From Shewanella sp. c952 (GTDB lineage Bacteria > Pseudomonadota > Gammaproteobacteria > Enterobacterales > Shewanellaceae): a stretch of DNA of 64,000 nt. Below are positions 17,848 to 27,269 of this stretch, piece by piece (positions within the stretch are counted from its first letter, which is position 1; each line of letters opens with the position of its first letter). Made by a program: the position numbers and the translations under genes. The stretch covers positions 62,001 to 126,000 of the forward strand of contig NZ_BPEW01000001.1 in NCBI RefSeq assembly GCF_019654975.1, given 5' to 3'. Under the pieces are notes generated by a model, which worked only from the letters and a program-made list of their open reading frames with translations, was not told where the DNA came from and ran no database searches.

Positions 17848-18166
17848 TTATACCAATCGGTATAAAAATTTGGTCGCTCAGCGAGAGTTTAGCGGTTTTG
17901 AAGCAAGGTCATTAAATGCTCCTGCATTAATGACATTCACCACATCCATGTGGTTTGCAGTGAGTGAAGTACATAGTTATTCTACGTTCAAGCTCATTAA
18001 CGCAGTATCAGAGCCGCTAAAACTCGCCTGTAAGGAGTGTTTTTGGCTTCCTACTTCGGTGTTGGATAAAGGCAAAAGGGAACAACCATTCTGTCAATTA
18101 TCCGCCTTGAATTAGTTCGCCAAAAAACACTCTGAGTAGACCAACTACTTATGCCGATTGGTATTA
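17848..18166. mobile_element. MITE-like repeat, family A copy 2
   Basis: A 319-bp element with 18-bp ends TTATACCAATCGGTATAA and TTATGCCGATTGGTATTA, starting at the base after the nfeD stop codon. The interior matches the 7336-7617 copy in reverse. Relative to that copy it carries an insert of about 40 bp near 17910-17955. The insert contains two hairpins: GTCATTA/TAATGAC and ACCACATCCATGTGGT. A short open frame across it (17870-18115) is not a gene. Confidence 0.8.
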
Positions 18167-18197
18167 CACTGTTTTTCTGTTGGGAAGGAATCTATAC

Positions 18198-19127
18198 ATG
18201 TTTATATTTACAATATTTGTTCTATTTGTTTTTTTCATCCTCTATAAGTTGCTACTTATTGTGCCAATGCGCGAAGTCAATGTGATTGAGCGTTTAGGGA
18301 AATTCCGAGTTGTCCTGCAGCCAGGGTTTCATTTTCTAATCCCATTTTTTGATCGTGTTGCTTACAAGCATGAGATCCGCGAGCAGGTACTCGATGTGCC
18401 GCCGCAAAGTTGTATTTCAAAAGATAACACCCAGCTTGAAGTTGATGGTTTAGTTTACCTTAAGGTGATGGACGGTAAGTTAGCCAGTTATGGTATTGAG
18501 GACTATCGTCTTGCTGCGGTTAACCTTGCACAAACAACCATGCGCTCTGAGATTGGTAAATTAAGCCTAAGCCAAACTTTCTCCGAGCGAGATAGCCTAA
18601 ATGAATCTATTGTGCGTGAGATTGATAAGGCTTCAGATCCATGGGGTATAAAAGTGCTCCGTTACGAGATAAAGAATATCACTCCGTCTCGAAAGGTTAT
18701 CCACACACTTGAGAAGCAGATGGAAGCTGAGCGTAGTAAACGTGCTGAAATTACGCTAGCTAATGCTGAGAAAGCCGCGATGATTAACCTTTCGCAAGGT
18801 GAACGTCAGGAAGCAATTAACCTGTCAGAGGGTGAAAAGCAGCGCCGTATAAATGAAGCAAAAGGTACGGCAGCAGAGATCACCATTATTGCCAAAGCGA
18901 AGACCGAAGGGATGGAGTTAGTCTCGACTGCACTTGCACAAGAGGGCGGTAATGAAGCGATGAACATGCAACTGAAAGAGCAGTTTATAAGCCAAATTGG
19001 TAAAATTCTCGATGAGGCCGATGTGTCAATTGTGCCTGCTGAGCTAGCCAAACTGGAAGGTTTTTTTGAAGGTATGGAGCAAGTCACTCATGCTGTGTCT
19101 GCTAATTCAGTGAAAGGAGCACGCTAA
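18198..19127 (+). CDS. qmcA: SPFH/stomatin-family membrane protein (QmcA-like)
   Basis: 309 residues: one N-terminal membrane helix, the SPFH domain (REVNVIERLGKFRVVLQPGFHFLIPF through the conserved YRLAAVNLAQTTMRSEIGKL), then a long coiled coil with repeated NLSQGERQEAINLSEGEKQ. QmcA-type proteins form large inner-membrane assemblies. ATG 18198 is chosen because GGAAGG lies just upstream and TTG 18180 adds nothing typical. It overlaps the next gene by 1 base. Confidence 0.92.
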   Translation: MFIFTIFVLFVFFILYKLLLIVPMREVNVIERLGKFRVVLQPGFHFLIPFFDRVAYKHEIREQVLDVPPQSCISKDNTQLEVDGLVYLKVMDGKLASYGIEDYRLAAVNLAQTTMRSEIGKLSLSQTFSERDSLNESIVREIDKASDPWGIKVLRYEIKNITPSRKVIHTLEKQMEAERSKRAEITLANAEKAAMINLSQGERQEAINLSEGEKQRRINEAKGTAAEITIIAKAKTEGMELVSTALAQEGGNEAMNMQLKEQFISQIGKILDEADVSIVPAELAKLEGFFEGMEQVTHAVSANSVKGAR

Positions 19128-20068
19128 TGTTTGCAGGAATTAATACTGATCTGATTGTAATGGCGATTTGGGGACTTATCTTTGCCATCTTCGTGGTTAA
19201 GCTATTTCAATCAATTCGCTTGGTGCCGACTAAATCGGCTTACATTGTTGAGCGTCTTGGTAAGTACCATTCAACCTTAGATGCTGGTTTTCATGCTTTA
19301 GTACCGTTTGTAGATAAAGTTTCTTATATCCACGACTTAAAGGAAGAAACTATTGATGTGCCACCGCAAGAGTGTTTCTCTTGTGACGAGGTTAACGTCG
19401 AAGTTGATGGTGTTATCTATATTTCAGTGACGGATCCAGTAAAAGCGAGTTACGGTGTGGTTGATTATCGTTTCGCTGCGATTCAGTTAGCGCAAACGAC
19501 CACCCGCTCGGTGATTGGTACCCTTGATCTCGATCGTACCTTTGAAGAGCGAGATGTCATTAGTGCCAAGGTGGTTGAAGTACTTGATCAAGCTGGTGCT
19601 ATGTGGGGGATCCGAGTTCATCGTTACGAAATTAAGAACATCACTCCACCAGAAACGGTTAAAAATGCCATGGAGATGCAGGTCAATGCCGAGCGCGAAA
19701 AGCGTGCACTGTTGGCTAAGAGTGAAGGCGACAAGCAAAGTAAGATTAATCGCTCTGAAGGTGTAAAAGCTGAAACCATTAACCACTCTGAAGGTGAAAT
19801 GCAGCGCCGCATCAACGAAGCGGAAGGTAAGGGCGAGGAGATATTAACGATTGCTCGTGCTACCGCTGAATCGATTGAGCGGATGGCGGCAGTGATTGCA
19901 GCTCCAGGTGGTAAGAATGTGGTGCGTATGCAGCTTGGCGCTCAATATCTTAAGCAGATGGATGGGCTGAGTTCAAGTAAGAGTAAAGTGGTCTTGCCGG
20001 GCAACATGATGGACTTTGACCATTGGATGAATAGCATCGGGTTAGAAGAATCCAAGACTAAAAAGTAG
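19127..20068 (+). CDS. SPFH/stomatin-family membrane protein, second copy
   Basis: 313 residues, the same plan as the gene before it and clearly its paralogue: a membrane helix, SPFH core (SAYIVERLGKYHSTLDAGFHALVPF), YRFAAIQLAQTTTRSVIGTLDLD, and a coiled coil with SEGDKQSKINRSEG repeats. The two probably form a mixed assembly with NfeD as third partner. The start codon overlaps the previous stop by one base (translational coupling). Confidence 0.92.
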   Translation: MFAGINTDLIVMAIWGLIFAIFVVKLFQSIRLVPTKSAYIVERLGKYHSTLDAGFHALVPFVDKVSYIHDLKEETIDVPPQECFSCDEVNVEVDGVIYISVTDPVKASYGVVDYRFAAIQLAQTTTRSVIGTLDLDRTFEERDVISAKVVEVLDQAGAMWGIRVHRYEIKNITPPETVKNAMEMQVNAEREKRALLAKSEGDKQSKINRSEGVKAETINHSEGEMQRRINEAEGKGEEILTIARATAESIERMAAVIAAPGGKNVVRMQLGAQYLKQMDGLSSSKSKVVLPGNMMDFDHWMNSIGLEESKTKK

Positions 20069-20106
20069 TTCTCAGTGGTTTAGATGAACTAAATACGCCA
20101 CAAATT

Positions 20107-20142
20107 AAAATGCTGGGTTTCAATAGGAATCCAGCATTTTTG
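20107..20142 (+). terminator. Rho-independent terminator of the SPFH operon
   Basis: Stem AAATGCTGG/CCAGCATTT with a loop of about 14 bases and T-rich DNA after it, 40 bases past the stop. Confidence 0.75.
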
Positions 20143-20162
20143 TTGTTCGCTATTTGTCGCTC

Positions 20163-20233
20163 ACGTAGTGTGGCTGAGGTAAAAAATTGTCAAAACGCGC
20201 TAAATGGTCAAACTGTTAATGCAATTAGTATAA
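20163..20233. repeat. Decayed fragment of MITE family B
   Basis: CGTAGTGTGGCTGAGGTAAAAA matches the interior of 14467-14748, and the far end (AATGGTCAAACTGTTAATGCAATTAGTATA) matches its right terminus with changes. About 75 bp of the middle and the whole left half are gone. Confidence 0.65.
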
Positions 20234-20255
20234 GCTATTGATAATAGGAGCAAGT

Positions 20256-20669
20256 ATGGCATTCAACGACAAGTTTAGATTGAGTTGTCACGCGGTGATA
20301 CTGCGAGAGGGCGTGGATGAGATGGAGGTTCTACTGTTGAAAGCAACCTATGGTGCTTACTCATGGGGACTGCCAGGTGGTGCGTTAGAGCCTGGGGAGA
20401 CTATCCATCAAGCGCTTATTAGGGAATGCCGAGAAGAGCTTGGTTTGAGCATCAATGTTCAATATCTGTCTGGCGTTTATTACCACAGCGCTTATGACTC
20501 TCAAGCATTTATCTTTCGCTGTGAAATGGATGAATCAGCGCTAATCATCTTGAGTGATGAGCACTCAGAGTACCGGTTCGTAGCAATCTCTGCACTTTCT
20601 GCGGTGCAGAAAGTGAGAGTATGTGATTGCCTTGAATATAGCGGCGCTGCGGTTAGCCGTAAGTTTTAA
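20256..20669 (+). CDS. Nudix hydrolase
   Basis: 137 residues. The Nudix box is complete: G-ALEPG-E-7 residues-RECREELGL, which binds the metal and catalyses cleavage of a nucleoside diphosphate linked to another group. The substrate is unknown. ATG 20256 is preferred (AGGAG 5 bases upstream) over TTG 20238. Its last 17 bases overlap the end of the convergent GGDEF-EAL gene. Confidence 0.9.
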   Translation: MAFNDKFRLSCHAVILREGVDEMEVLLLKATYGAYSWGLPGGALEPGETIHQALIRECREELGLSINVQYLSGVYYHSAYDSQAFIFRCEMDESALIILSDEHSEYRFVAISALSAVQKVRVCDCLEYSGAAVSRKF

Positions 20670-22788
20670 CGGGTTTATCCTCTGCTATAGCCTTATCTTC
20701 AATAGACGCTGTTACTTGCCCTTGAGTGCTTTTCATATAGTGTTCACCTATCTTTAATAGGTCATCGAGTACCACAGGTTTACTGATCAAAAAGCCTTGG
20801 GCGTAGTCACACATCATAAAGCTTAATTCGTCGAACTGCTCTTGGGTTTCAACGCCTTCTGCAATCACTCTAATCCCGAGTGCATGCGCCATCTCTATGG
20901 TGGCAATAATCAGCTCTTTGCTGGTATCGTCGTTGTTCATATCTTTAATAAAGCTACGATCAATTTTCAAGATCTGGAATGGATAAGTACGCAGGTAACT
21001 CAGCGATGAATAGCCAGTACCAAAATCATCCATCGAGATACAGAAGCCAGCTTCACTCAGCGCCATTAAAGCATCAAGCGTATAAGCATGGCCACTGAGC
21101 AATACGCCTTCAGTTATTTCGAGTTCCAGATCTTTAGGTTGCATGCCTAACTGATTAACACTGTCATTGATTAGTTGAACAAGGTTTGGGTTTCTAAACT
21201 GTCTTGGTGACAGGTTGATAGCGATTCTAAAATCATCATTAAAGGTCTGCTGCCAAGTATGAGCGGTTTCAAGTGCACGATGCAGAATAAATTCTCCCAT
21301 TGGTTCAATCACTCCCGTTTGCTCAGCAATCGGAATAAACTCTGCTGGAGAGACATTTCCTAACACTGGATTATTCCACCTCAGTAGCGCTTCAGCCCCC
21401 ATTATGCTGCCATCGCGAATATCGAGCTGAATTTGATAATGAACTTGCAGTTCGCCTCGTTCAAGCGCGCCGTGGATCTGCTCCTCAATCGCTAAGCGAC
21501 GAGATACTTCTTTATTCATTGCATGGGTGAAGTAGGAGTAGGTATTACGACCAATACTCTTAGTGTGGTACATGGCGGAATCGGCATTTCGCAGCAATTC
21601 TGACGGCGTTTTGCCGTCGTTAGGGTAAATAGCGATACCAATACTAGCGGTTAGAATTAACTGTCGATTATCGATGTAGAAGGGCTTTCTAAAACCACCA
21701 ATAAGGTTTTCAGCCAAGGGCTGCGCATCATTGGCACTGGAGAGGCCATCGAGAAGAATGATAAATTCATCGCCACCTAAGCGACCAACGGTATCTTCTT
21801 TACGGGTGGCTTTCATAAGACGGTCGGCGGCAGTGATCAGTAGCTGATCACCAGCTTCATGCCCTAATGAATCATTAATTTTCTTAAAGTCATCTAAGTC
21901 TAAAAAGATCACAGCCAGCATTTTACCACTGCGCTCAGAGGCATCGACCAACTGCTCTAGTCGTCTTAGTGCGAGGAAGCGGTTAGGGAGATCCGTTAGC
22001 GCGTCATAATGTGCTTGGTGGCGAATTAACGCTTCTGACTCTAACCGTTCACTATTATCGTGAAAGGAGATCACCGCCCCCATTTTGTTATCGTTTAAGG
22101 TCATTGGATGTGACCAATACTCGACCGGAAAACTACTGCCATCAGCTCGCCAGAAATGATCCTCTTTGAGATTTTCATCTCGCTTATTATCTTGCTCGAT
22201 AATTGAACTGACAATAGCGTTAACATCGTCAGGATTTTGGTGAATTAGACTGCGCATGTTGCAAGCGATAAGCTGTTCTTCGCTACGATAGCCAAGCAGT
22301 TTCACACACTGGGGGTTAGCAAAAATGCAGCGCCCATTTTCGTCGACACCATAAATGGCTGCAGCAGCAGAGTCCAAAATAGCAGTTAGAAGATGGTTCT
22401 TGCCAAGGATAGTTTGTTGATTATTGTGCTCCTTAGCTGAGATCTCTTGCAGGCGACTAAACATATGGTTGAGTTCAACCTCTAGATCGCTTAATTCCCC
22501 ATAATCACCAATTTTATTGCGCGTATTAAGATCGCCATTTGACCAACGCCTTACACAATTTGTTAGATGGCGAACTCGCGGTGCTATCGACAATAGTTGG
22601 TATAAGCTGACGCTTAACACTGCGACATTGGCTAAGCAAAACAGGCTGACGACAAATACAAGCGTCATGTCTAAAGAGGGTTTAGCGATATATAGATAGA
22701 TCACTAAACAAAGGGATATCACGCTGATGAATGAAAGTGTTAGCTGCCATGGCTTAAGTGTGTGTCGTTTCATTGTTAGCATACGCAT
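20653..22788 (-). CDS. PAS-GGDEF-EAL cyclic-di-GMP protein
   Basis: 711 residues. Two N-terminal membrane segments (about residues 15-70) are followed by HAMP, PAS, GGDEF and EAL domains. The GGDEF motif is intact (GRLGGDEFI), as is EAL (GAEALLRW), with DDFGTGYSSL and the later catalytic segments kept, so both synthesis and breakdown of cyclic di-GMP are possible. The short periplasmic part argues for sensing through PAS. The start could be any of three nearby ATGs (22788, 22782, 22773); AGGA favours 22788 or 22782. Confidence 0.93.
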   Translation of the reverse strand: MRMLTMKRHTLKPWQLTLSFISVISLCLVIYLYIAKPSLDMTLVFVVSLFCLANVAVLSVSLYQLLSIAPRVRHLTNCVRRWSNGDLNTRNKIGDYGELSDLEVELNHMFSRLQEISAKEHNNQQTILGKNHLLTAILDSAAAAIYGVDENGRCIFANPQCVKLLGYRSEEQLIACNMRSLIHQNPDDVNAIVSSIIEQDNKRDENLKEDHFWRADGSSFPVEYWSHPMTLNDNKMGAVISFHDNSERLESEALIRHQAHYDALTDLPNRFLALRRLEQLVDASERSGKMLAVIFLDLDDFKKINDSLGHEAGDQLLITAADRLMKATRKEDTVGRLGGDEFIILLDGLSSANDAQPLAENLIGGFRKPFYIDNRQLILTASIGIAIYPNDGKTPSELLRNADSAMYHTKSIGRNTYSYFTHAMNKEVSRRLAIEEQIHGALERGELQVHYQIQLDIRDGSIMGAEALLRWNNPVLGNVSPAEFIPIAEQTGVIEPMGEFILHRALETAHTWQQTFNDDFRIAINLSPRQFRNPNLVQLINDSVNQLGMQPKDLELEITEGVLLSGHAYTLDALMALSEAGFCISMDDFGTGYSSLSYLRTYPFQILKIDRSFIKDMNNDDTSKELIIATIEMAHALGIRVIAEGVETQEQFDELSFMMCDYAQGFLISKPVVLDDLLKIGEHYMKSTQGQVTASIEDKAIAEDKPVKTYG

Positions 22789-22853
22789 TTCCTAACCTTG
22801 AGTTGTAAAAACAGCACCGCTCTTGCTGATAATTCAAGAGAGATGTTGCAGTG

Positions 22854-23057
22854 CTATCGCCGTTTTCTGAAAAACAGCTTTGCTTTGAGATAATCAACGA
22901 AATCGCCAAACCGCCCTGAAGCTCCATCGCTAGAGGACTTTTTGGCAGGTAAAAATCGTGAAATGCATAAAGTAATGTCTAGTAAGGGATAACACTTATC
23001 TAGGTGTCTAAATATGAACGTGTGGGAGTTGTGGTTGAAATTTGCTGTAGAGGTCAT
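22854..23057 (-). CDS. Possible small basic protein
   Basis: Not recognised. 67 codons, starting ATG with AAGGA 5 bases upstream, ending in a very basic tail (KAKLFFRKRR). The ribosome site is the main support. It lies in a 480-bp gap with nothing else seen. It could be a real small protein or a chance frame. Confidence 0.3.
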   Translation of the reverse strand: MTSTANFNHNSHTFIFRHLDKCYPLLDITLCISRFLPAKKSSSDGASGRFGDFVDYLKAKLFFRKRR

Positions 23058-23269
23058 TTTAATCCTTTAAAATATAAGAAATCAGTCCGTGATCGCTTGT
23101 CTTGCCTGAATAAGTATAGGATCTAATTTGTTAAACAGGAAACAAGCAATTTAGCGATAAAATATCTATCTGAATGATAAGTATTTTTCACTGGTTAATT
23201 TGCACCTTTTCGATAGAATCCACTAAATTGATCAGAGCCTAATCGCCAATAAATGAGTATGAGTTGAAT

Positions 23270-23620
23270 ATGAGTATTGAAAGAATTGAAACAGGTAGTC
23301 GAATGAGTCGTATCGTGAAGCATAACGGTACTATCTATCTGTGCGGCCAAGTTTGTAAGGATGCTGAACAAGGGATTATTGAACAGACAAGCTCTATGCT
23401 GGAAAAAGTCGATGCGTTGCTTGCGCAAGCGGGTAGCGATAGAGAGCACATCTTATCGGCGACGATTTACGTAAAAGATATGCAGTACTTTGCCGAAATG
23501 AATGCCGTTTGGGATGCTTGGGTGCCTGAAGGTCATGCGCCGGCGAGAGCATGTGTAGCTGCAAAAATGGCTCGCGAAGCACTGCTAGTCGAAATTTCAG
23601 TGGTTGCTGCAGAGAAGTAA
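23270..23620 (+). CDS. RidA/YjgF-family protein
   Basis: 116 residues of the RidA (Rid/YER057c/UK114) family, which hydrolyses reactive enamine/imine intermediates. Motifs seen are [10 protein letters not shown] near residue 20, [11 protein letters not shown] near 65 and [26 protein letters not shown] at the end, with the conserved Arg (PAR) that binds the substrate carboxylate. ATG 23270 is used; the ribosome site is weak. Confidence 0.9.
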   Translation: MSIERIETGSRMSRIVKHNGTIYLCGQVCKDAEQGIIEQTSSMLEKVDALLAQAGSDREHILSATIYVKDMQYFAEMNAVWDAWVPEGHAPARACVAAKMAREALLVEISVVAAEK

Positions 23621-23629
23621 TCAGCAAGT

Positions 23630-23664
23630 GCTGAGATGGCACCGCGATAACCAGCCATCTCAGC
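23630..23664 (+). terminator. Stem-loop after ridA, possible terminator
   Basis: An 11-bp perfect stem GCTGAGATGGC/GCCATCTCAGC with a 13-base loop, 10 bases after the stop. There is no T run, so it may be an RNA-end stabiliser and not a classic terminator. Confidence 0.5.
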
Positions 23665-23854
23665 GATCCTCTAAGCTTTCTGTCGTTAAGATAATAGCGG
23701 TTGTTATTCCCTTCCTAGCCGTGGCGACAACGCAGAGAACTTGCAAAAAGTCTTCCTCGGTAGCAACTTCGTTTATATAAAGAATTGCCTCTGAAACCTG
23801 CACATTCACGTGGCTTGGGTATATACTGCCTGCTTGATTTTCTTGGAGGCAATA

Positions 23855-26020
23855 ATGGACGTATCTTCTTTACTAGACGGCCTAAATGACAAGCAGCGTG
23901 AAGCCGTAGGCGCGCCGCAATCTAGCATGTTAGTGTTGGCTGGAGCGGGTAGTGGTAAAACTCGAGTGCTAACACACCGAATCGCTTGGCTAATGCAGGT
24001 CGAACAGCAAAGTCCTTACGCTATTTTAGCGGTAACTTTTACCAATAAAGCAGCTAAAGAGATGCGTGAGCGCGTCGAGAAAGTGGCTGGCGGTAATATG
24101 AGCCGTATGTGGATTGGTACATTCCACGGTTTAGCTCACCGATTACTGCGCACTCATTATAAAGATGCCAATCTGCCACAAAGCTTCCAAATCTTAGATT
24201 CGGATGATCAGCTACGACTGATTAAACGCATTCTTAAGAGTCTTAATCTGGATGAAAAACAGTATCCGCCAAGGCATGCTCAAGGCTATATCAACGGTAA
24301 GAAAGATCTCGGCCTACGACCTGCGCATATTGACGCTGGTGGTTTTCCAATTGAGCAAAACCTGCTAAAAATTTATCAGGTTTACCAAGACTCTTGCGAC
24401 CGAGCGGGTCTGGTCGATTTTGCCGAAATCTTACTGCGCGCCCACGAACTGTGGCTTAACAAGCCGCATATCTTAGATCACTATCAAGATCGATTTAAGC
24501 ATATCTTGGTGGACGAGTTTCAAGATACCAACGCCATTCAATATGCTTGGATCCGTGTACTCGCGGGCTCAACAGCTAACGTAATGATAGTGGGTGATGA
24601 TGATCAATCTATTTACGGATGGCGTGGCGCCCAGGTTGAAAACCTACACAAGTTCTTAGGGGATTTCCCAACGGCACAAACAATTCGCTTAGAGCAGAAC
24701 TACCGTTCAACTGCCAATATTCTTAATGCCTCTAACGAACTGATCGCTAACAACCCAGATCGCATGGGTAAAAAGCTGTGGACCGATGATAAAGACGGCG
24801 AGCCTATTGGGCTTTATTGTGCGTTTAATGAAATGGATGAAGCCCGCTTTATTGTGGGGCGAATTAACGATTGGCAAGATGAAGGTGGCAAGTTAGAAGA
24901 CTGCGCCATTTTATACCGCTCAAACGCCCAATCACGCGTGTTAGAAGAAGCCCTGCTGCACAAAGGGATCGCTTACCGCATCTATGGCGGTCTACGATTC
25001 TTCGAGCGCCAAGAGATTAAAGATGCCATGGGTTACCTAAGGCTCATCAGTAATAAAAATGATGACGCCGCTTTTGAGCGTGTGGTGAATACACCTGCGC
25101 GTGGTATTGGCGGTAGAACCTTAGAGATAATGCGCACCACAGCGCGTCAGCAAGAGCTCACCCTGTGGGATGCCTGTGTACGTTTACTAGAAGAGAAAGT
25201 ACTTAGCGGCCGTGCGGCCAATGCGGTACGTGGTTTTATGGACTTAATTGTCGCGCTAAGAGTCGATACTGAAGAGCAGTCGCTGCACAGACGTACCGAT
25301 CATGTGATCCAAGCGTCTGGCCTTAAGTTGATGTATGAAACTGAAAAGGGCGAGAAGGCTAGAGCGCGCGTGGAAAACTTAGAAGAACTGGTTACCGCTG
25401 CCCGCAGCTTTGTTGTGCCTGAAGAGCTTGAAGATATGGGCGAGCTCAATGCTTTCTTATCGCACGCAGCATTGGAAGCAGGTGAAGGCCAAGCCGATGA
25501 GTTTACCGATGCGGTGCAGCTGATGACATTACACTCAGCCAAAGGTCTTGAATTCCCCATGGTCTTTATGGCGGGGGTTGAAGAGGGATTGTTCCCAAGC
25601 CAGATGGCAATCGATGAAGGTGACCGCCTCGATGAAGAACGACGTCTTTGTTATGTCGGTATGACCCGAGCGATGCAGCAGCTCTACATTACCTATGCCG
25701 AGTCTCGCCGTATTTATGGCCGAGAAAGCTTTGCGAGGCCGTCACGTTTTGTGAAAGAGATCCCTGAGCAATTTGTGCAAGAGATCCGCATGCGCACCCA
25801 AGTGTCGGCGCCAGCAGTAAGCACTCGCTTTAGCAAACAGGACAGCTCTTTTAACGAATCGGGTTTCAAAATTGGCCAAAAAGTGAGTCATCCAAAATTT
25901 GGAGAGGGCACTGTTACCAATTACGAAGGCAGTGGCCCACAGGCAAGAATTCAGGTTAACTTTTATGATGTCGGCAGCAAGTGGTTAGTGATCGCTTATG
26001 CTCGGCTAGAGAAGCTATAG
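23855..26020 (+). CDS. uvrD: DNA helicase II UvrD
   Basis: 3'-to-5' superfamily 1 helicase of mismatch and nucleotide-excision repair. 721 residues, matching E. coli UvrD (720). Motifs in order: LNDKQREAV (Q motif), GAGSGKTRVL (Walker A), TFTNKAAKEM (Ia), VDEFQDTN (Walker B), GDDDQSIYGWRGA (III), LEQNYRS (IV), MTLHSAKGLEFP (V) and EERRLCYVGMTRA (VI). The C-terminal Tudor-like RNA-polymerase-binding domain (KVSHPKFGEGTVTNYEG) separates it from Rep. ATG 23855 has GGAGG 5 bases upstream. No convincing LexA box was found. Confidence 0.97.
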   Translation: MDVSSLLDGLNDKQREAVGAPQSSMLVLAGAGSGKTRVLTHRIAWLMQVEQQSPYAILAVTFTNKAAKEMRERVEKVAGGNMSRMWIGTFHGLAHRLLRTHYKDANLPQSFQILDSDDQLRLIKRILKSLNLDEKQYPPRHAQGYINGKKDLGLRPAHIDAGGFPIEQNLLKIYQVYQDSCDRAGLVDFAEILLRAHELWLNKPHILDHYQDRFKHILVDEFQDTNAIQYAWIRVLAGSTANVMIVGDDDQSIYGWRGAQVENLHKFLGDFPTAQTIRLEQNYRSTANILNASNELIANNPDRMGKKLWTDDKDGEPIGLYCAFNEMDEARFIVGRINDWQDEGGKLEDCAILYRSNAQSRVLEEALLHKGIAYRIYGGLRFFERQEIKDAMGYLRLISNKNDDAAFERVVNTPARGIGGRTLEIMRTTARQQELTLWDACVRLLEEKVLSGRAANAVRGFMDLIVALRVDTEEQSLHRRTDHVIQASGLKLMYETEKGEKARARVENLEELVTAARSFVVPEELEDMGELNAFLSHAALEAGEGQADEFTDAVQLMTLHSAKGLEFPMVFMAGVEEGLFPSQMAIDEGDRLDEERRLCYVGMTRAMQQLYITYAESRRIYGRESFARPSRFVKEIPEQFVQEIRMRTQVSAPAVSTRFSKQDSSFNESGFKIGQKVSHPKFGEGTVTNYEGSGPQARIQVNFYDVGSKWLVIAYARLEKL

Positions 26021-26127
26021 CAGCGCTATTTCCAACGGATTGACGATAGCAGTTGAATACTGATTCAGCTCAGTCATAATGCGGGTATTAATTAAAGGCC
26101 GAAGACGTTTTAGGAGAGCCTAATAAA

Positions 26128-26991
26128 ATGAATTTAAGGGATAAATTGGATGTCTACCTGCGACTAACACGCATGGACCGTCCTATTGGCACCTTGTTGT
26201 TAATGTGGCCTTGTTTAATGGCATTATGGTTTGCCGCTGGTGGGATGCCAGACATTAAGGTTCTGGTCATTTTTGTCATTGGTGTGGTTGTAATGCGTGC
26301 TTGTGGCTGTGTTATTAATGACTACGCTGACCGCGACCTCGATGCACATGTTGAACGTACTCAATCTCGACCATTAGCCAGTGGCGAAATCAGCAGCAAA
26401 GAAGCACTAATGTTGTTTGTGGTTATGGCACTGTTTGCATTTTGCTTGGTGTTATTACTCAATCCGCTAGTGGTTAAGCTGTCAGTGGTTGGCATCATTC
26501 TTACTATCATCTATCCGTTTACCAAGCGCTATACCAATATGCCGCAGATGTTCCTTGGTACGGTTTGGAGCTGGTCGATTCCAATGGCCTATGCAGCACA
26601 AACGGGTAGCGTTCCGGCTGAAGCTTGGTGGTTATTTGCTGCGAACTGGTGTTGGACAGTTGCTTACGACACCATGTACGCCATGGTTGATCGTGATGAT
26701 GACCTCAAAGTAGGCATTAAATCGACGGCTATTTTATTTGGTAAATATGACCGACAGATCATTGCAGCCTTTCAATTCGCCGCACTGTGCTGCTTTATTA
26801 TTGCTGGTTTTATCGCTAATCGTGGTGAGATCTACGGCTTAGGGATCTTAACCTTTATTGGTTTTGCTCTTTATCAGCAAAAACTGATTTTTGGCCGCGA
26901 AAGAGCGCCTTGCTTTAAAGCCTTTTTGAATAATAACTGGGCTGGCATGGCACTGTTTATTGCGCTTGGATTAGATTATTTAGTTTTTTAA
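26128..26991 (+). CDS. ubiA: 4-hydroxybenzoate octaprenyltransferase
   Basis: Membrane prenyltransferase that joins 4-hydroxybenzoate to the polyprenyl tail in ubiquinone synthesis. 287 residues with many membrane segments. The two Asp-rich prenyl-diphosphate motifs are present: NDYADRDLD (near residue 67) and DRDDDLKVG (near residue 190). AGGAG lies 12 bases ahead. The ubiD gene of the same pathway lies at 52935-54416 on the other strand, not linked. Confidence 0.96.
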   Translation: MNLRDKLDVYLRLTRMDRPIGTLLLMWPCLMALWFAAGGMPDIKVLVIFVIGVVVMRACGCVINDYADRDLDAHVERTQSRPLASGEISSKEALMLFVVMALFAFCLVLLLNPLVVKLSVVGIILTIIYPFTKRYTNMPQMFLGTVWSWSIPMAYAAQTGSVPAEAWWLFAANWCWTVAYDTMYAMVDRDDDLKVGIKSTAILFGKYDRQIIAAFQFAALCCFIIAGFIANRGEIYGLGILTFIGFALYQQKLIFGRERAPCFKAFLNNNWAGMALFIALGLDYLVF

Positions 26992-27043
26992 TTGTAGTAC
27001 CAATTACCTCTGCCTCACTGAGGTACTGATAAGTTCATCATTA

Positions 27044-27073
27044 TAAACGCCTTCCATCTGAAGGCGTTTTTTT
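27044..27073 (+). terminator. Rho-independent terminator
   Basis: Stem AAACGCCTT/AAGGCGTTT followed by T7, downstream of ubiA. Confidence 0.85.
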
Positions 27074-27269
27074 ATGGCTCGCTGCCGCACTGACAAATGG
27101 GCTTTGCTCTGCCCAACCTTGCTTGAATAATTGCAGAACTGTCTATACTTAATGTGTCACGGGTAACCTACATAGGCCATTTGGTCATCATTTTACTAAC
27201 CACTTAAAGCGTTACCTCATCGAGACTATGGCAACAAACAAAAGGAATTGTTTGCATGGAGGAGAGCGT

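Noticed and set aside
17870..18115. Open frame of 81 codons inside the family A repeat
   Set aside because: It lies wholly within a non-coding mobile repeat, and the corresponding stretch of the other copy is not kept as a frame.
23800..23850. LexA box ahead of uvrD
   Set aside because: GGGTATATACTGCC only partly matches the CTGT-N8-ACAG pattern; not enough to call.
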